DNA from: JAEUJM01 sp041918615
Lineage (GTDB): Bacteria; Actinomycetota; Acidimicrobiia; Acidimicrobiales; DATDAH01
Length of the DNA: 64,000 bases
Reading direction: 5' to 3'
Assembly: GCA_041918615.1 (NCBI GenBank)
Contig: JAYRVH010000010.1
Coordinates: 1 to 64,000, forward strand
Part shown: piece by piece, positions 16,844 to 24,527 of the stretch
Numbering within the stretch: the first letter of the stretch is position 1
How the letters are laid out: each line of letters begins with the position of its first letter
Notes under the pieces: model-generated
The model's database searches: none
Told to the model about the DNA's origin: nothing
What the model saw: the letters and a program-made list of their open reading frames with translations, nothing else
Position numbers and translations under genes: made by a program

Positions 16844-17551
16844 CTAACCGTTGCGGCGGCGGCGGGCGGCCTCGAAGCACAGCACCGCGCCGGCCGCGGC
16901 CACGTTGAGCGACTCGGCCCGGCCCTCGATCGGGATCGACACCAGCTCATCGACAACCGCCAGCAGATCGGGCGGGAGGCCGGAAGCCTCGTTGCCCAGC
17001 AGCAGGGCCACCGCACCAGCCAGGTCGCAGCGGTCATAGGCCATCGTCGCGGCGGCGTCGGTCCCCACGATCCGCAGGCCTGCGTCGCGGAGGCGCGAGA
17101 CCGCCTCGTGGCCGTCGCCGACCACCGCCACCGGCAGGTTGAACAGCGCGCCCGCTGATGCCCGAACGCACTTGGGGTTGAAGATGTCGGCGCTCTGGCC
17201 GCAGATCACCACGCCGGCCGCGCCCGACGCCTCTGCGGTGCGCAGCAGGGTCCCGACGTTGCCGGGATCGCGCAGTTCGTGCAGCACGACGACCGGACGC
17301 CGGAGGTCGGTGCCCCCCACGACGACCGTGTCGAGGTCGGCCGCGCACCAGGGAGCCACGGCGAGCACCGGCTGGGGCGACACCGCGTCGGTGATGCGGG
17401 CGAGCGTTCCCCGCTCGAGCTCGTGCACGGCGATGCCGGCCTGCCGGGCGCGCGCCACCAGGGCCTGGTCGGCCCCGGCCTCGAAGAACAGCTCCTCGAC
17501 CTCGATGCCGGCGTCGAGCGCCGACGCCACGACATGGGGGCCCTCGAGCAC
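16844..17551 (-). CDS. SpoU/TrmH-family RNA 2'-O-methyltransferase
   Basis: SPOUT methyltransferase of the TrmH/RlmB group, probably acting on rRNA. Seen: 235 aa from GTG 17551. Motif 1 LHELRDPGNVGTLLRTAEASGA (about 92-113), motif 2 VALLLGNEASGLP and motif 3 IPIEGRAESLNVAAAGAVL form the knotted SAM site. The substrate-binding N-terminal domain is cut short by this start: the same frame continues upstream with SARNPRLQRARRLARRRRD, which is family-like, as far as about 17641, yet holds no ATG, GTG or TTG. A CTG at 17641 preceded by GGGAGAG is the best candidate for the true start. Follows rplT closely, as in many Actinobacteria. Confidence 0.88.
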   Translation of the reverse strand: MLEGPHVVASALDAGIEVEELFFEAGADQALVARARQAGIAVHELERGTLARITDAVSPQPVLAVAPWCAADLDTVVVGGTDLRRPVVVLHELRDPGNVGTLLRTAEASGAAGVVICGQSADIFNPKCVRASAGALFNLPVAVVGDGHEAVSRLRDAGLRIVGTDAAATMAYDRCDLAGAVALLLGNEASGLPPDLLAVVDELVSIPIEGRAESLNVAAAGAVLCFEAARRRRNG

Positions 17552-17663
17552 GAACGCGCGGTCCTCGGCCCGATCCCGCCGACGACGGGCGAGTCGCCGG
17601 GCGCGCTGCAGCCTCGGGTTGCGGGCCGACAGGAGCGTCAGCGCCGCTCTCCCACCACTCGGA

Positions 17664-18035
17664 TCAGTCGGTCGCGGCGGCCTGGGTGGCCTCGTCGGCC
17701 ACCTTCACCAGGGCACTGAAGGCCCCCGCGTCGGTGACCGCCAGGTCGGCGAGGACCTTGCGGTCGACCTCGACCTCGGCCAGCCGCAGTCCCGAGATGA
17801 ACCGGCTGTAGGTGGTGCCGTTGAGGCGGCACGCGGCGTTGATGCGCTGGATCCAGAGCTTTCGGAAGTCGCCCTTGCGCGCCCTGCGGTCGCGGTAGGC
17901 GTACTGGAGCGAGTGCATGACCTGCTCGTTTGCGGCCCGGTAACTGCGGCTCTTGTTGCCGTAGTAGCCCTTGGCCCGCTCGAGGGTGGCGCGACGGTGC
18001 TTCTTGCTGTGGACAGCGCGCTTGACTCTGGCCAT
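17664..18035 (-). CDS. rplT: 50S ribosomal protein L20
   Basis: Early-assembly large-subunit protein and, in some bacteria, repressor of its own operon. Seen: 123 aa, MARVKRAVHSKKHRRATLERAKGYYGNKSRSYRAANEQV start, SRFISGLRLAEVEVDRKVLADLAV core; normal length. Third gene of infC-rpmI-rplT, 78 bases after rpmI. The C-terminus is extended by an acidic/alanine tail (EATQAAATD). Confidence 0.98.
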   Translation of the reverse strand: MARVKRAVHSKKHRRATLERAKGYYGNKSRSYRAANEQVMHSLQYAYRDRRARKGDFRKLWIQRINAACRLNGTTYSRFISGLRLAEVEVDRKVLADLAVTDAGAFSALVKVADEATQAAATD

Positions 18036-18113
18036 CGGGTGTTCCTTTCGGGGAGGTTGAGAACGTGGGGCCCGACGCAGGACGCGTCGGGGAACGGCGA
18101 CCTGCCGGGGTGG

Positions 18114-18308
18114 TCAGATGCCGAGTTGGCGCTTCACGTGGGCGCGATCGCCCCCGGTGAGCTCGGTCTCGCCGGCCAGGCGCCGGGTGCGACGCGACGA
18201 CTTCTTCTCGAGGATGTGGGCCCGGTAGGCCTTGCGTCGCATGATCTTGCCGGACCCGGTGACCTTGAAGCGCTTGGCCGCGCCTCGGTGCGTCTTCATC
18301 TTGGGCAT
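18114..18308 (-). CDS. rpmI: 50S ribosomal protein L35
   Basis: Small basic protein of the large ribosomal subunit. Seen: 64 aa, MPKMKTHRGAAKRFKVTGSGKI start, normal length, GGAGAA ribosome-binding site upstream. Lies between infC and rplT, the canonical order. Confidence 0.98.
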   Translation of the reverse strand: MPKMKTHRGAAKRFKVTGSGKIMRRKAYRAHILEKKSSRRTRRLAGETELTGGDRAHVKRQLGI

Positions 18309-18338
18309 GTCGTTCTCCGTGGTGCGTCGGGAGCGGGG

Positions 18339-19085
18339 CTAGGCCGTCTCGGCCGGGCTCTCGCCCGAAGCAACCGTTTCGCTCGTCTCGGTGGGATTGG
18401 TGTGGTCCTGCGTGGGCTGGTCGGCGGCGGGTGCGGTCGGACGGGGCCCGTCCGTCGCAGCAGAGGGTGCGTCGGGCGAATGGACGGCTTCGGGGGCCGC
18501 TCCGTTGGTGTGGCTCGGGTTCTCGCCGTCCTTTCCTGACGCGGCGTGGGCGATCTGTGCCTTCCGGTCGGGTACGAGCACCATGGTCATGTTGCGTCCG
18601 TCGATCTTGGGCATCACCTCGACCCGTCCCGTGTGCATCACCGCTTCGGCCACGTTGTCGAGGATCTTCTTGCCGAGTTCGGGGTGTTGCATCTCCCGGC
18701 CGCGGAACATGATGGTGACCTTGACCTTGTGCCCCTCGGCGAGGAAGTGCTCGACCTTGCGCGTCTTGGTGCTGAAGTCGCCGCCGCCGATCTTGGGCCG
18801 GTACTTCATCTCCTTCACCACGACATTGGTGCTGTTGCGCCGGGACTCCTTGGCCCGCTGCGCGGCCTCGTACTTGTACTTGCCGTAGTCCATGATCCGA
18901 CAAACGGGCGGGTTGGCCTTGTCGGCCACCTCCACCAGGTCGAGATCGAGGTCTCGGGCCATGATGAGCGCTTCAGGCAACGGCTTGATGCCTATCTGCT
19001 CACCGTCGGGGGCGACGAGTCGGACCTCACGGGCCCGGATCTTGTCGTTGATGCGGGGCTCGTTGTTGGCCGGCGGCGCAGCTAT
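18339..19085 (-). CDS. infC: Translation initiation factor IF-3, AUA start codon
   Basis: Binds the 30S subunit, prevents premature 50S joining and proofreads the start codon. Seen: the family begins with RINDKIRAREVRLVAPDGEQ, and the only codons between an in-frame TGA (19092-19094) and this block contain no ATG, GTG or TTG; ATA at 19083-19085 is the best start, giving 248 aa. Known: infC genes often use rare start codons (AUU, AUC, AUA) so that IF-3 represses its own translation. N-domain residues about 13-80 with MDYGKYKYEAAQRAKESRR linker, C-domain with VTIMFRGREMQHPELG and DGRNMTMVLVP. A 45-residue C-terminal tail rich in Ala, Pro, Thr follows, typical of actinobacterial IF-3. Confidence 0.93.
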   Translation of the reverse strand: MAAPPANNEPRINDKIRAREVRLVAPDGEQIGIKPLPEALIMARDLDLDLVEVADKANPPVCRIMDYGKYKYEAAQRAKESRRNSTNVVVKEMKYRPKIGGGDFSTKTRKVEHFLAEGHKVKVTIMFRGREMQHPELGKKILDNVAEAVMHTGRVEVMPKIDGRNMTMVLVPDRKAQIAHAASGKDGENPSHTNGAAPEAVHSPDAPSAATDGPRPTAPAADQPTQDHTNPTETSETVASGESPAETA

Positions 19086-19180
19086 GGCCGATCACTGCTC
19101 AATGTGCAACTCCTTGTTGTCTGATCCTGGGCACTCATTCGTACGGTGATGCTGACCCGCCACGGGCGCAAAACGCAAGA

Positions 19181-19208
19181 GGCGGACGTCGAAAAGCCGA
19201 CGTCCGCC
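19181..19208 (-). promoter_or_regulatory. Strong hairpin in the infC leader
   Basis: Perfect 11-base stem GGCGGACGTCG (19181-19191) with its complement (19198-19208), six-base loop. On the minus strand it is followed by TCTTGCGTTTTGC, a weakly T-rich stretch. It sits about 95 bases ahead of the infC start and could be an attenuator or L20/IF-3 control element. Confidence 0.5.
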
Positions 19209-19311
19209 GACGGCGCGGGATGCCCCGGCCGGTGACGATCGATCGACCCGCCGCACCGTTCCCCGATGATTGCGCCGGGGAGCGATGGCCAGGTGGGGGC
19301 GAACGGCCCCG

Positions 19312-19341
19312 CTTTCCGTCTTCAGTTGTCGGCGTACACTA
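19312..19341. promoter_or_regulatory. Candidate divergent promoter region between infC and the DUF1844 gene
   Basis: TACACT at 19335-19340 is a -10-like hexamer for the plus strand; on the minus strand the overlapping TAGTGT (19336-19341) could serve infC. -35 hexamers are poor on both sides. The prediction rests mainly on position between two divergent genes. Confidence 0.3.
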
Positions 19342-19382
19342 CCAGCCATGATCCGAGTTCCGACAGGTGAGAGAACCGCGCC

Positions 19383-19829
19383 ATGAGCACGCTGTGGACC
19401 CCCGGCGGCGAGCACCCGGTCGACCGGGAACCGCCGTCCGCACCGGCCGGACGCGACGATCGGCCGGTCACTGCTCCCGGCGAGGGCGGCGACGACCCCT
19501 TCGCGGGGCTCAGCGACGAGGAACGCGAGCAGGCCGAGCAGATGCTCGCCGGCATGGCCGAGGCCCAGCAGCGCCTCGTCGAGGCGCCGGTCGAAGACGT
19601 CGTCGGCAACCACGCCATCGGCCTCTACCAACTGGCGGCCATCCACCTCGGGCAACAGCCGCCCAACATACGGGAAGCCAAGTTGGCCATCGACGCCATG
19701 GCCGCCCTGCTCGACGGCGTCACCGGCCGGCTCGGCGAGCACGAGGCCGACCTCAAGGCCGCGCTCACCCAGATCCAGTTGGCGTTCGTCCAGGTGCAGC
19801 GTTCGTCGACCGGAGCCCCCGACGCCTGA
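19383..19829 (+). CDS. DUF1844 family protein
   Basis: Seen: 148 aa. N-terminal 45 residues are Pro/Gly-rich and disordered; from residue about 48, LSDEEREQAEQMLAGMAEAQQRLVEAPVEDVVGNHAIGLYQLAAIHLGQ is the DUF1844 core, followed by REAKLAIDAMAALLDGVTGRLGEHEADLKAALTQIQLAFV, a helical segment. Known: DUF1844 genes lie next to infC in many Actinobacteria; no biochemical role is established. It is divergent from infC here, as expected. No signal peptide or membrane segment. Cytosolic, function unknown. Confidence 0.9.
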   Translation: MSTLWTPGGEHPVDREPPSAPAGRDDRPVTAPGEGGDDPFAGLSDEEREQAEQMLAGMAEAQQRLVEAPVEDVVGNHAIGLYQLAAIHLGQQPPNIREAKLAIDAMAALLDGVTGRLGEHEADLKAALTQIQLAFVQVQRSSTGAPDA

Positions 19830-19929
19830 TCCGTTCGCCGACGGACGTGGCTTCTTCGAGGCCGTCGCCGAGATCCTGCCGGGTCTGCTCGACGGCCGCG
19901 ACCATCAGCTGAAGTCCTCGGGCTGGAGC

Positions 19930-20268
19930 GTGAAGGTCTGGTTCGACGAGCCCCGGGAGCACTACGAGGTGCAGTGGCTCGACGGTCGCCACCTCGAGGT
20001 CGGCTTCCACGCCGAGCACCGCGACGGGGCCCGCAACGAGGTGGCACTCGCCGCACTGCTGGCCGCTGAGCCCGCCTGGCGCGAGGTGCTCGGAGCCGAT
20101 GCCATGGCGGGCCCGTTCATTGGCGGACGGCCCGCGGGCTGGCGGCGGGTGTCCGAGCTCTGGGAGGACGCCGACCTGTCCTCGGTCGACCTGGCCATGG
20201 AGGCAGCCGACCGCCTGGCCACCTACGCGGAGGCCCTCGAGCCGTTCCGCAGCCCGCCGACGCGGTAG
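19930..20268 (+). CDS. Conserved-looking hypothetical protein, start uncertain
   Basis: Seen: 112 aa from GTG 19930. The same frame reads coding-like upstream (PDPFADGRGFFEAVAEILPG to about 19825) but has no ATG, GTG or TTG there, so either the start is non-standard or the protein really begins at 19930. Content: HYEVQWLDGRHLEVGFHAEHRDG, WREVLGADAMAGPFIGGRPAGWRRVSELW. Acidic, soluble, with a Trp-rich centre. It follows the DUF1844 gene on the same strand and ends facing the cold-shock gene. I do not recognise a family. Confidence 0.6.
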   Translation: MKVWFDEPREHYEVQWLDGRHLEVGFHAEHRDGARNEVALAALLAAEPAWREVLGADAMAGPFIGGRPAGWRRVSELWEDADLSSVDLAMEAADRLATYAEALEPFRSPPTR

Positions 20269-20328
20269 CCGCCGAACGGTCGAGGTGCAGGGATCGACGG
20301 CGGGAGCACCTCGTCGGCGACCCCCCGC

Positions 20329-20535
20329 TCAGCCACGGGGGCGCAGGCCGGCCGCTTCCCACTGGCCCCGCCGACCGGGGACCACCTCGAACTCGACGGT
20401 GGCGCCCACGTCGATCGTTCGGGTGCCGTCGGCGACGGCCGTGCAGTGGAAGAAGTACTCCTGGCCGTCGGACTCATCGGTGACGGTGCCGATCCCCCGG
20501 GGGTCGTCGAAGCTGGCCACCGTGCCCGTCGCCAT
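20329..20535 (-). CDS. Cold-shock domain protein
   Basis: Single-stranded nucleic-acid-binding OB-fold protein. Seen: 68 aa, MATGTVASFDDPRGIGTVTDESDGQEYFFHCTAV; RNP-1 equivalent is GIGTV and RNP-2 is YFFHCTA, both degenerate relative to classical Csp (KGFGFI, VFVHF). Starts nine bases after the ribH stop and so may be co-expressed with the riboflavin operon. The coupling of a divergent cold-shock protein to rib genes is unusual but may be passive. Confidence 0.85.
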   Translation of the reverse strand: MATGTVASFDDPRGIGTVTDESDGQEYFFHCTAVADGTRTIDVGATVEFEVVPGRRGQWEAAGLRPRG

Positions 20536-20543
20536 GGATGCCC

Positions 20544-21000
<457 letters not shown>

Positions 21001-21014
<14 letters not shown>

Positions 21015-22233
21015 CAAGACCCTCCAACAGGTGACCCATGCGCTCGCGTTTGGTGCGCAGGTACTGGATGTTCTCGGGATTCGGTACCGATTCCAGCGAC
21101 ACCCGCTCGACGACCTCGAGCCCGAAGCCCTCGAGGCCACCGTACTTCGCGGGGTTGTTGGTCATGAGCCGCATGGTGGTGATGCCCAGGTCGACCAGGA
21201 TCTGGCTGCCGATCCCGTACTCGCGATTGTCGATGGGCAGGCCCAGCTCGACGTTGGCGTCGACGGTGTCGGCCCCCGCCTCCTGCAGGCTGTAGGCCCG
21301 GAGCTTGTGGCCGATGCCGATGCCGCGACCCTCGTGGCCCCGCAGGTACACCAGCACCCCCAGCTCCTCCTTCGCGATTCGCTCCATCGAGGCGTCGAGC
21401 TGCAGCCCACAGTCACAACGCAGCGAGCCGAAGATGTCGCCGGTGAGGCACTCGCTGTGCACCCGCACCAACACGTTGTCCTCGCCCTGCACCGCGCCAC
21501 GCACCATGGCGACGTGCTGCTCGCCGTCGAGCAGCGATTCGTACCCGTAGCAGGTGAAGTCGCCCCACTGGGTGGGGATGCGGGCCTCGGCGATGCGCTT
21601 CACCAGCTTCTCGTTCTGGCGACGGTGTCGGATCAGCTCGGCGATCGAGATCATCTTGAGGCCGTGCTCGCGGCTGAACTCGAGCAGGTCCGGCACCCTG
21701 GCCATGGTGCCGTCGTCCATCACGAGCTCGCAGAGCACGCCGGCCGGGTACAGCCCGGCCATCCGGGCGAGGTCGACGGCGGCCTCGGTGTGGCCCGCCC
21801 GCTTGAGCACGCCGCCCGGCGAGTAGCGCAGCGGGAAGATGTGACCGGGGCGCGCCAGGTCGCCGGGGCGGGTCGCCGGGTCGATGAGGCTCTGGATGGT
21901 GAGGGCCCGGTCGGCGGCCGAGATGCCGGTGCTGGTGCCCTGGCGCACGTCCACGCTGTAGGTGAACGCGGTGCGCTGGGCCTCGGTGTTGTGGCTCACC
22001 ATGAGCGGGATGTCGAGCTCGTCGAGGCGGTCACCGGTCATGGGAACGCAGATGAGCCCCGACGTGTGGCGGACGAAGAAGGCGATCTTCTCGGCGGTGG
22101 CGTGCTCGGCCGCCATGATGAGGTCACCCTCGTTCTCGCGGTCCTCGTCGTCGACGACCACCACGATCTCACCCTGGGCGATGGCGGCGACCGCTTCCTC
22201 GATGGTGTTGAAGGGGTTCTTGTGATCGGCCAT
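21001..22233 (-). CDS. ribBA: Bifunctional 3,4-dihydroxybutanone phosphate synthase / GTP cyclohydrolase II
   Basis: Starts both branches of riboflavin synthesis. Seen: 410 aa. N-terminal RibB (residues about 1-205) with DDEDRENEGDLIMAAEHAT and SVDVRQGTSTGISAADRA; C-terminal RibA (about 210-400) with the zinc cysteines in VHSECLTGDIFGSLRCDCG and YLRGHEGRGIGIGHKL catalytic loop. Length is normal for a fusion enzyme. Separated from ribE by one base and overlapping ribH. Confidence 0.97.
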
Positions 22234-22234
22234 G

Positions 22235-22849
22235 TCAGGCCTCCAGGGGTGAGTCGGGACCGTCCGCGGGTGCGAGCAGCCGTTCGGTGTACTTGGCGAT
22301 GACGTCGACCTCGAGGTTCACGATGTCGCCGGGACGGCGGGCGCCGAGGGTGGTGACCTCGGCGGTGTGGGGGATGACGGCGACGGTGAAGCCGTCCTCG
22401 AGGGGCTCGACCACGGTGAGGCTGACGCCGTCGACGGTGATGGACCCCTTCTCGATCACGTACCGGAGCAGGTGGGCGGGCATGCGCACCCGCAGGTCGG
22501 GCACGGGCGCGACGACCTCGCCGACCGCGTCGACGTGGCCCTGGACGAGGTGGCCGCCGAGGCGGTCCATGAGGCGTACCGGCCGTTCGAGGTTCACCGG
22601 GTCACCGGCCTGCAGGCCACCGACGCTGGTGCGCTTGAGGGTCTCGTCGCTGACGTCGGCCTCCCACCAGGTGGGCGGGTCGGCCGGGTCGAGGGCCACG
22701 ACGGTCAGGCAGCAGCCGTTGACCGCGGTCGAGTCGCCCAGGCCGGCGCCGTCCAGCACCCCGCCGGCGGCGATCCGGAGACGCACCCCGTCAGGGCTCG
22801 GCTCGACCGACTCGACGGTGCCCAGTTCTTCCACGATCCCGGTGAACAT
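22235..22849 (-). CDS. ribE: Riboflavin synthase alpha chain
   Basis: Dismutates two lumazines to riboflavin. Seen: 204 aa made of two lumazine-binding barrels: MFTGIVEELGTVESV start, NGCCLTV then the second repeat HLVQGHVDAVGEV and DGVSLTVVEPLEDGFTVAVIPHT. The first barrel normally has xGVCLTV; NGCCLTV is a mild variation. ATG overlaps the ribD stop. Confidence 0.96.
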   Translation of the reverse strand: MFTGIVEELGTVESVEPSPDGVRLRIAAGGVLDGAGLGDSTAVNGCCLTVVALDPADPPTWWEADVSDETLKRTSVGGLQAGDPVNLERPVRLMDRLGGHLVQGHVDAVGEVVAPVPDLRVRMPAHLLRYVIEKGSITVDGVSLTVVEPLEDGFTVAVIPHTAEVTTLGARRPGDIVNLEVDVIAKYTERLLAPADGPDSPLEA

Positions 22850-23922
22850 CAGTCGGTCTCCTCTCGATCTCGCACGCTTCTGGCGCCTGATCTACTGGTC
22901 CCAGGCCGCACATCAGGCGCCAGAACGATCGTGGTCGAGGGGGCGAGCTCGAGGCGCACGTCGGCGCCGACCTGGCGCACCGACCGGACCTCGCCCCGCC
23001 ACACGTCGTCGATGGTGGCCGCGCCCGGGCCCGCGAAGAGGCCCCGGGCGTCGTCGCCCCCGAAGAGCGCCGGCGCCAGGTACAGCACGTACCGGTCGAC
23101 CAGGCCCTCACGGTGGAACCGGCCGGCCACGGAGGCGCCGCCCTCGACCATGGCCTGGAGCACGCCGCGGCCACCCAGCTCGTCGAGCACCTCGGTGAGG
23201 GGGCCGTCGAGCTCGAGTGCGGGGAGCACCTTGGCGCCCTCGGGGGCCCGGCCGAGCACCACCCGCAGCGGGTCGTCGCCCTCGGCGTCGCGCACGGTGA
23301 GCGACGGGTCGTCGGCCCGGACGGTGCCGGCGCCGACGATGATCGCATCGCTCTCGGCCCGCAAGGCGTGGGCGTCGGCCCGGGCCTCGGGACCGGTGAT
23401 CCACTGGCTGGTGCCGTCGGGCGCGGCGGTGCGGCCGTCGGCGGACGCCGCCAGCTTCAGCACCACCCACGGACGACCCGTGGTCCGGTGCTTCACGTAG
23501 GGGGCGAGCTGCTCGGCGACGGCGTCACGGCCGACACCCTCGAGCACCTCGATGCCGGCGTCACGCAGCTTCTGCGCCCCTTGGCCGGCGACCTTCGGGT
23601 CGGTGTCCTCCAGGGCGAACACCACTTTGGCCACGCCGGCCTCGATGAGGGCGTCCGCACAGGGGCCGGTGCGCCCCTGGTGCGAGCAGGGCTCGAGGGT
23701 GCAGTGCAAGGTGGCGCCTCGGGCCTGCTCACCCGCGGCGGCAAGGGCGACGCGCTCGGCGTGGGGCCCACCGGGGGGCTGGGTGGCGCCCTCGAAGGTG
23801 GTGCCGTCGGCGGCGGTGAGCACGCAGCCCACCCAGGGGTTGGGCGACGTGGTGGCGCGCACGGCGGACGCGAGTGCCATGGACCGTGCCATCACCTGCT
23901 CGTCATCCCGTGTGCCGTCCAC
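22849..23922 (-). CDS. ribD: Riboflavin biosynthesis deaminase/reductase
   Basis: Deaminates and reduces the pyrimidine intermediate. Seen: 357 aa; deaminase residues about 10-145 with PHAERVALA and zinc cysteines in CTLEPCSHQGRTGPC; reductase from about 150 with RPWVVLKLAASADGRTAAPDG, and WITGPEARADAHALRAESDAIIVG. GTG start at 23922 with GAGGAG upstream. The last 15 codons contain a 13-base perfect inverted repeat (22878-22925) and the tail there (VRPGTSRSGARSVRDREETD) looks unlike the family, suggesting a palindromic element has been absorbed into the C-terminus. Confidence 0.95.
   Translation of the reverse strand: MDGTRDDEQVMARSMALASAVRATTSPNPWVGCVLTAADGTTFEGATQPPGGPHAERVALAAAGEQARGATLHCTLEPCSHQGRTGPCADALIEAGVAKVVFALEDTDPKVAGQGAQKLRDAGIEVLEGVGRDAVAEQLAPYVKHRTTGRPWVVLKLAASADGRTAAPDGTSQWITGPEARADAHALRAESDAIIVGAGTVRADDPSLTVRDAEGDDPLRVVLGRAPEGAKVLPALELDGPLTEVLDELGGRGVLQAMVEGGASVAGRFHREGLVDRYVLYLAPALFGGDDARGLFAGPGAATIDDVWRGEVRSVRQVGADVRLELAPSTTIVLAPDVRPGTSRSGARSVRDREETD
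22878..22925. repeat. 13-base perfect palindrome inside the ribD 3' end
   Basis: TTCTGGCGCCTGA (22878-22890) and its exact complement (22913-22925), 22-base loop. Its TTCTGGCG core is shared with the arms of the hairpin at 12004-12058. Confidence 0.75.
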
Positions 23923-23960
23923 TCGTGGTGCTCCTCAGCGTGCGCAGCCAAGGGTGCGCG

Positions 23961-23977
23961 CGCCGGAAGGTCCGGCG
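23961..23977 (-). promoter_or_regulatory. Hairpin of the riboswitch expression platform
   Basis: CGCCGGAAGGTCCGGCG is a compact inverted repeat (CGCCGGA/TCCGGCG) just downstream of the FMN aptamer and upstream of the ribD ribosome-binding site. It may take part in switching translation; no T tract follows. Confidence 0.5.
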
Positions 23978-23982
23978 TGGTG

Positions 23983-24111
23983 GCACCCTCGCTCCCATCC
24001 GGACTGTGACCGTCGGCTCCGGAACTCCCCCGGATCGGCCCGGGCCCGAGGGCCAGGGTTCGCAGGCTGTACTGCCGGTCGGGACTTTCACCCAAAACCC
24101 CGCGAGGGGTG
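23983..24111 (-). ncRNA. FMN riboswitch (RFN element)
   Basis: Minus strand shows the conserved order: GGGTGAAAGTCCCGACCGGC, then GTA...AGCCTGCGA, a variable stem, GTTCCGGAGCCGAC, GTCACAGTCCGGATGGGAG, closed by P1 arms CACC(C)CTCGC (24102-24111) and GCGAGGGTG (23983-23991). Known: this aptamer binds FMN and shuts off rib operons. It lies between the promoter at 24141-24169 and ribD. Confidence 0.95.
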
Positions 24112-24127
24112 TGTTCTTCGGTTGTCA

Positions 24128-24169
24128 GAAATTAGAACCGATTCTAATTTCGGTGGTCGAACCGGTCAA
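24128..24169 (-). promoter_or_regulatory. Riboflavin operon promoter overlapped by a 24-bp palindrome
   Basis: Minus strand -35 TTGACC (24164-24169), 17-base spacer, -10 TAGAAT (24141-24146), both five of six to consensus. GAAATTAGAA-N4-TTCTAATTTC (24128-24151) is a perfect inverted repeat covering the -10 and the transcription start. Its AT-rich TTAGAA/TTCTAA arms resemble Fur-superfamily sites, but the regulator is not identified. Confidence 0.8.
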
Positions 24170-24215
24170 CTGCAGCCTACGACGGCACCGCCGGGAGCGA
24201 CCCGGTCGAACCTCG

Positions 24216-24244
24216 TTGACCTGTACAGCGCAGAGACGTACATT
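24216..24244 (+). promoter_or_regulatory. Toxin-antitoxin promoter with internal inverted repeat
   Basis: TTGACC (24216-24221), 17-base spacer, TACATT (24239-24244), then seven bases to the antitoxin GTG, so the mRNA is probably leaderless. TGTAC and GTACA flank the spacer as an inverted repeat (24222-24242), a plausible autoregulatory site for the antitoxin. Confidence 0.7.
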
Positions 24245-24251
24245 GAGCCGT

Positions 24252-24527
24252 GTGACCGCCAAGACCGAGCGCTGGAACCTGCGGGTGACCCCGGCGCAGG
24301 ACGCGGTCGTCCGCAAGGTGCTCGACGAGTCCGGTGAGTCCCTGAACGACTTCGTGGTCCGCCACGCGGTGCAGGCGGCTCGCGACGACCTCGCCGACCA
24401 CCGGGTCTTCGTGGTCGAGGATGACGCCTGGAACGAGCTTCAGCAGCTGCTCGCCCGTCCGCCGGAGGCCAAGCCGGCGCTCACCAAGCTGCTCGCGAAC
24501 CCCTCGGTGCTCGAACCGCCGCCGTGA
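24252..24527 (+). CDS. DUF1778/TacA-type antitoxin
   Basis: Ribbon-helix-helix antitoxin that represses its own promoter and neutralises a GNAT toxin. Seen: 91 aa from GTG 24252; RWNLRVTPAQDAVVRKVLDESGESLNDFVVRHAVQAARDD is the RHH DNA-binding part, and FVVEDDAWNELQQLLARPPEAKPALTKLL is the C-terminal toxin-binding tail typical of TacA/AtaR antitoxins. The stop overlaps the toxin GTG (GTGA). Divergent from the rib operon, sharing a 140-base promoter region with it. Confidence 0.92.
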   Translation: MTAKTERWNLRVTPAQDAVVRKVLDESGESLNDFVVRHAVQAARDDLADHRVFVVEDDAWNELQQLLARPPEAKPALTKLLANPSVLEPPP

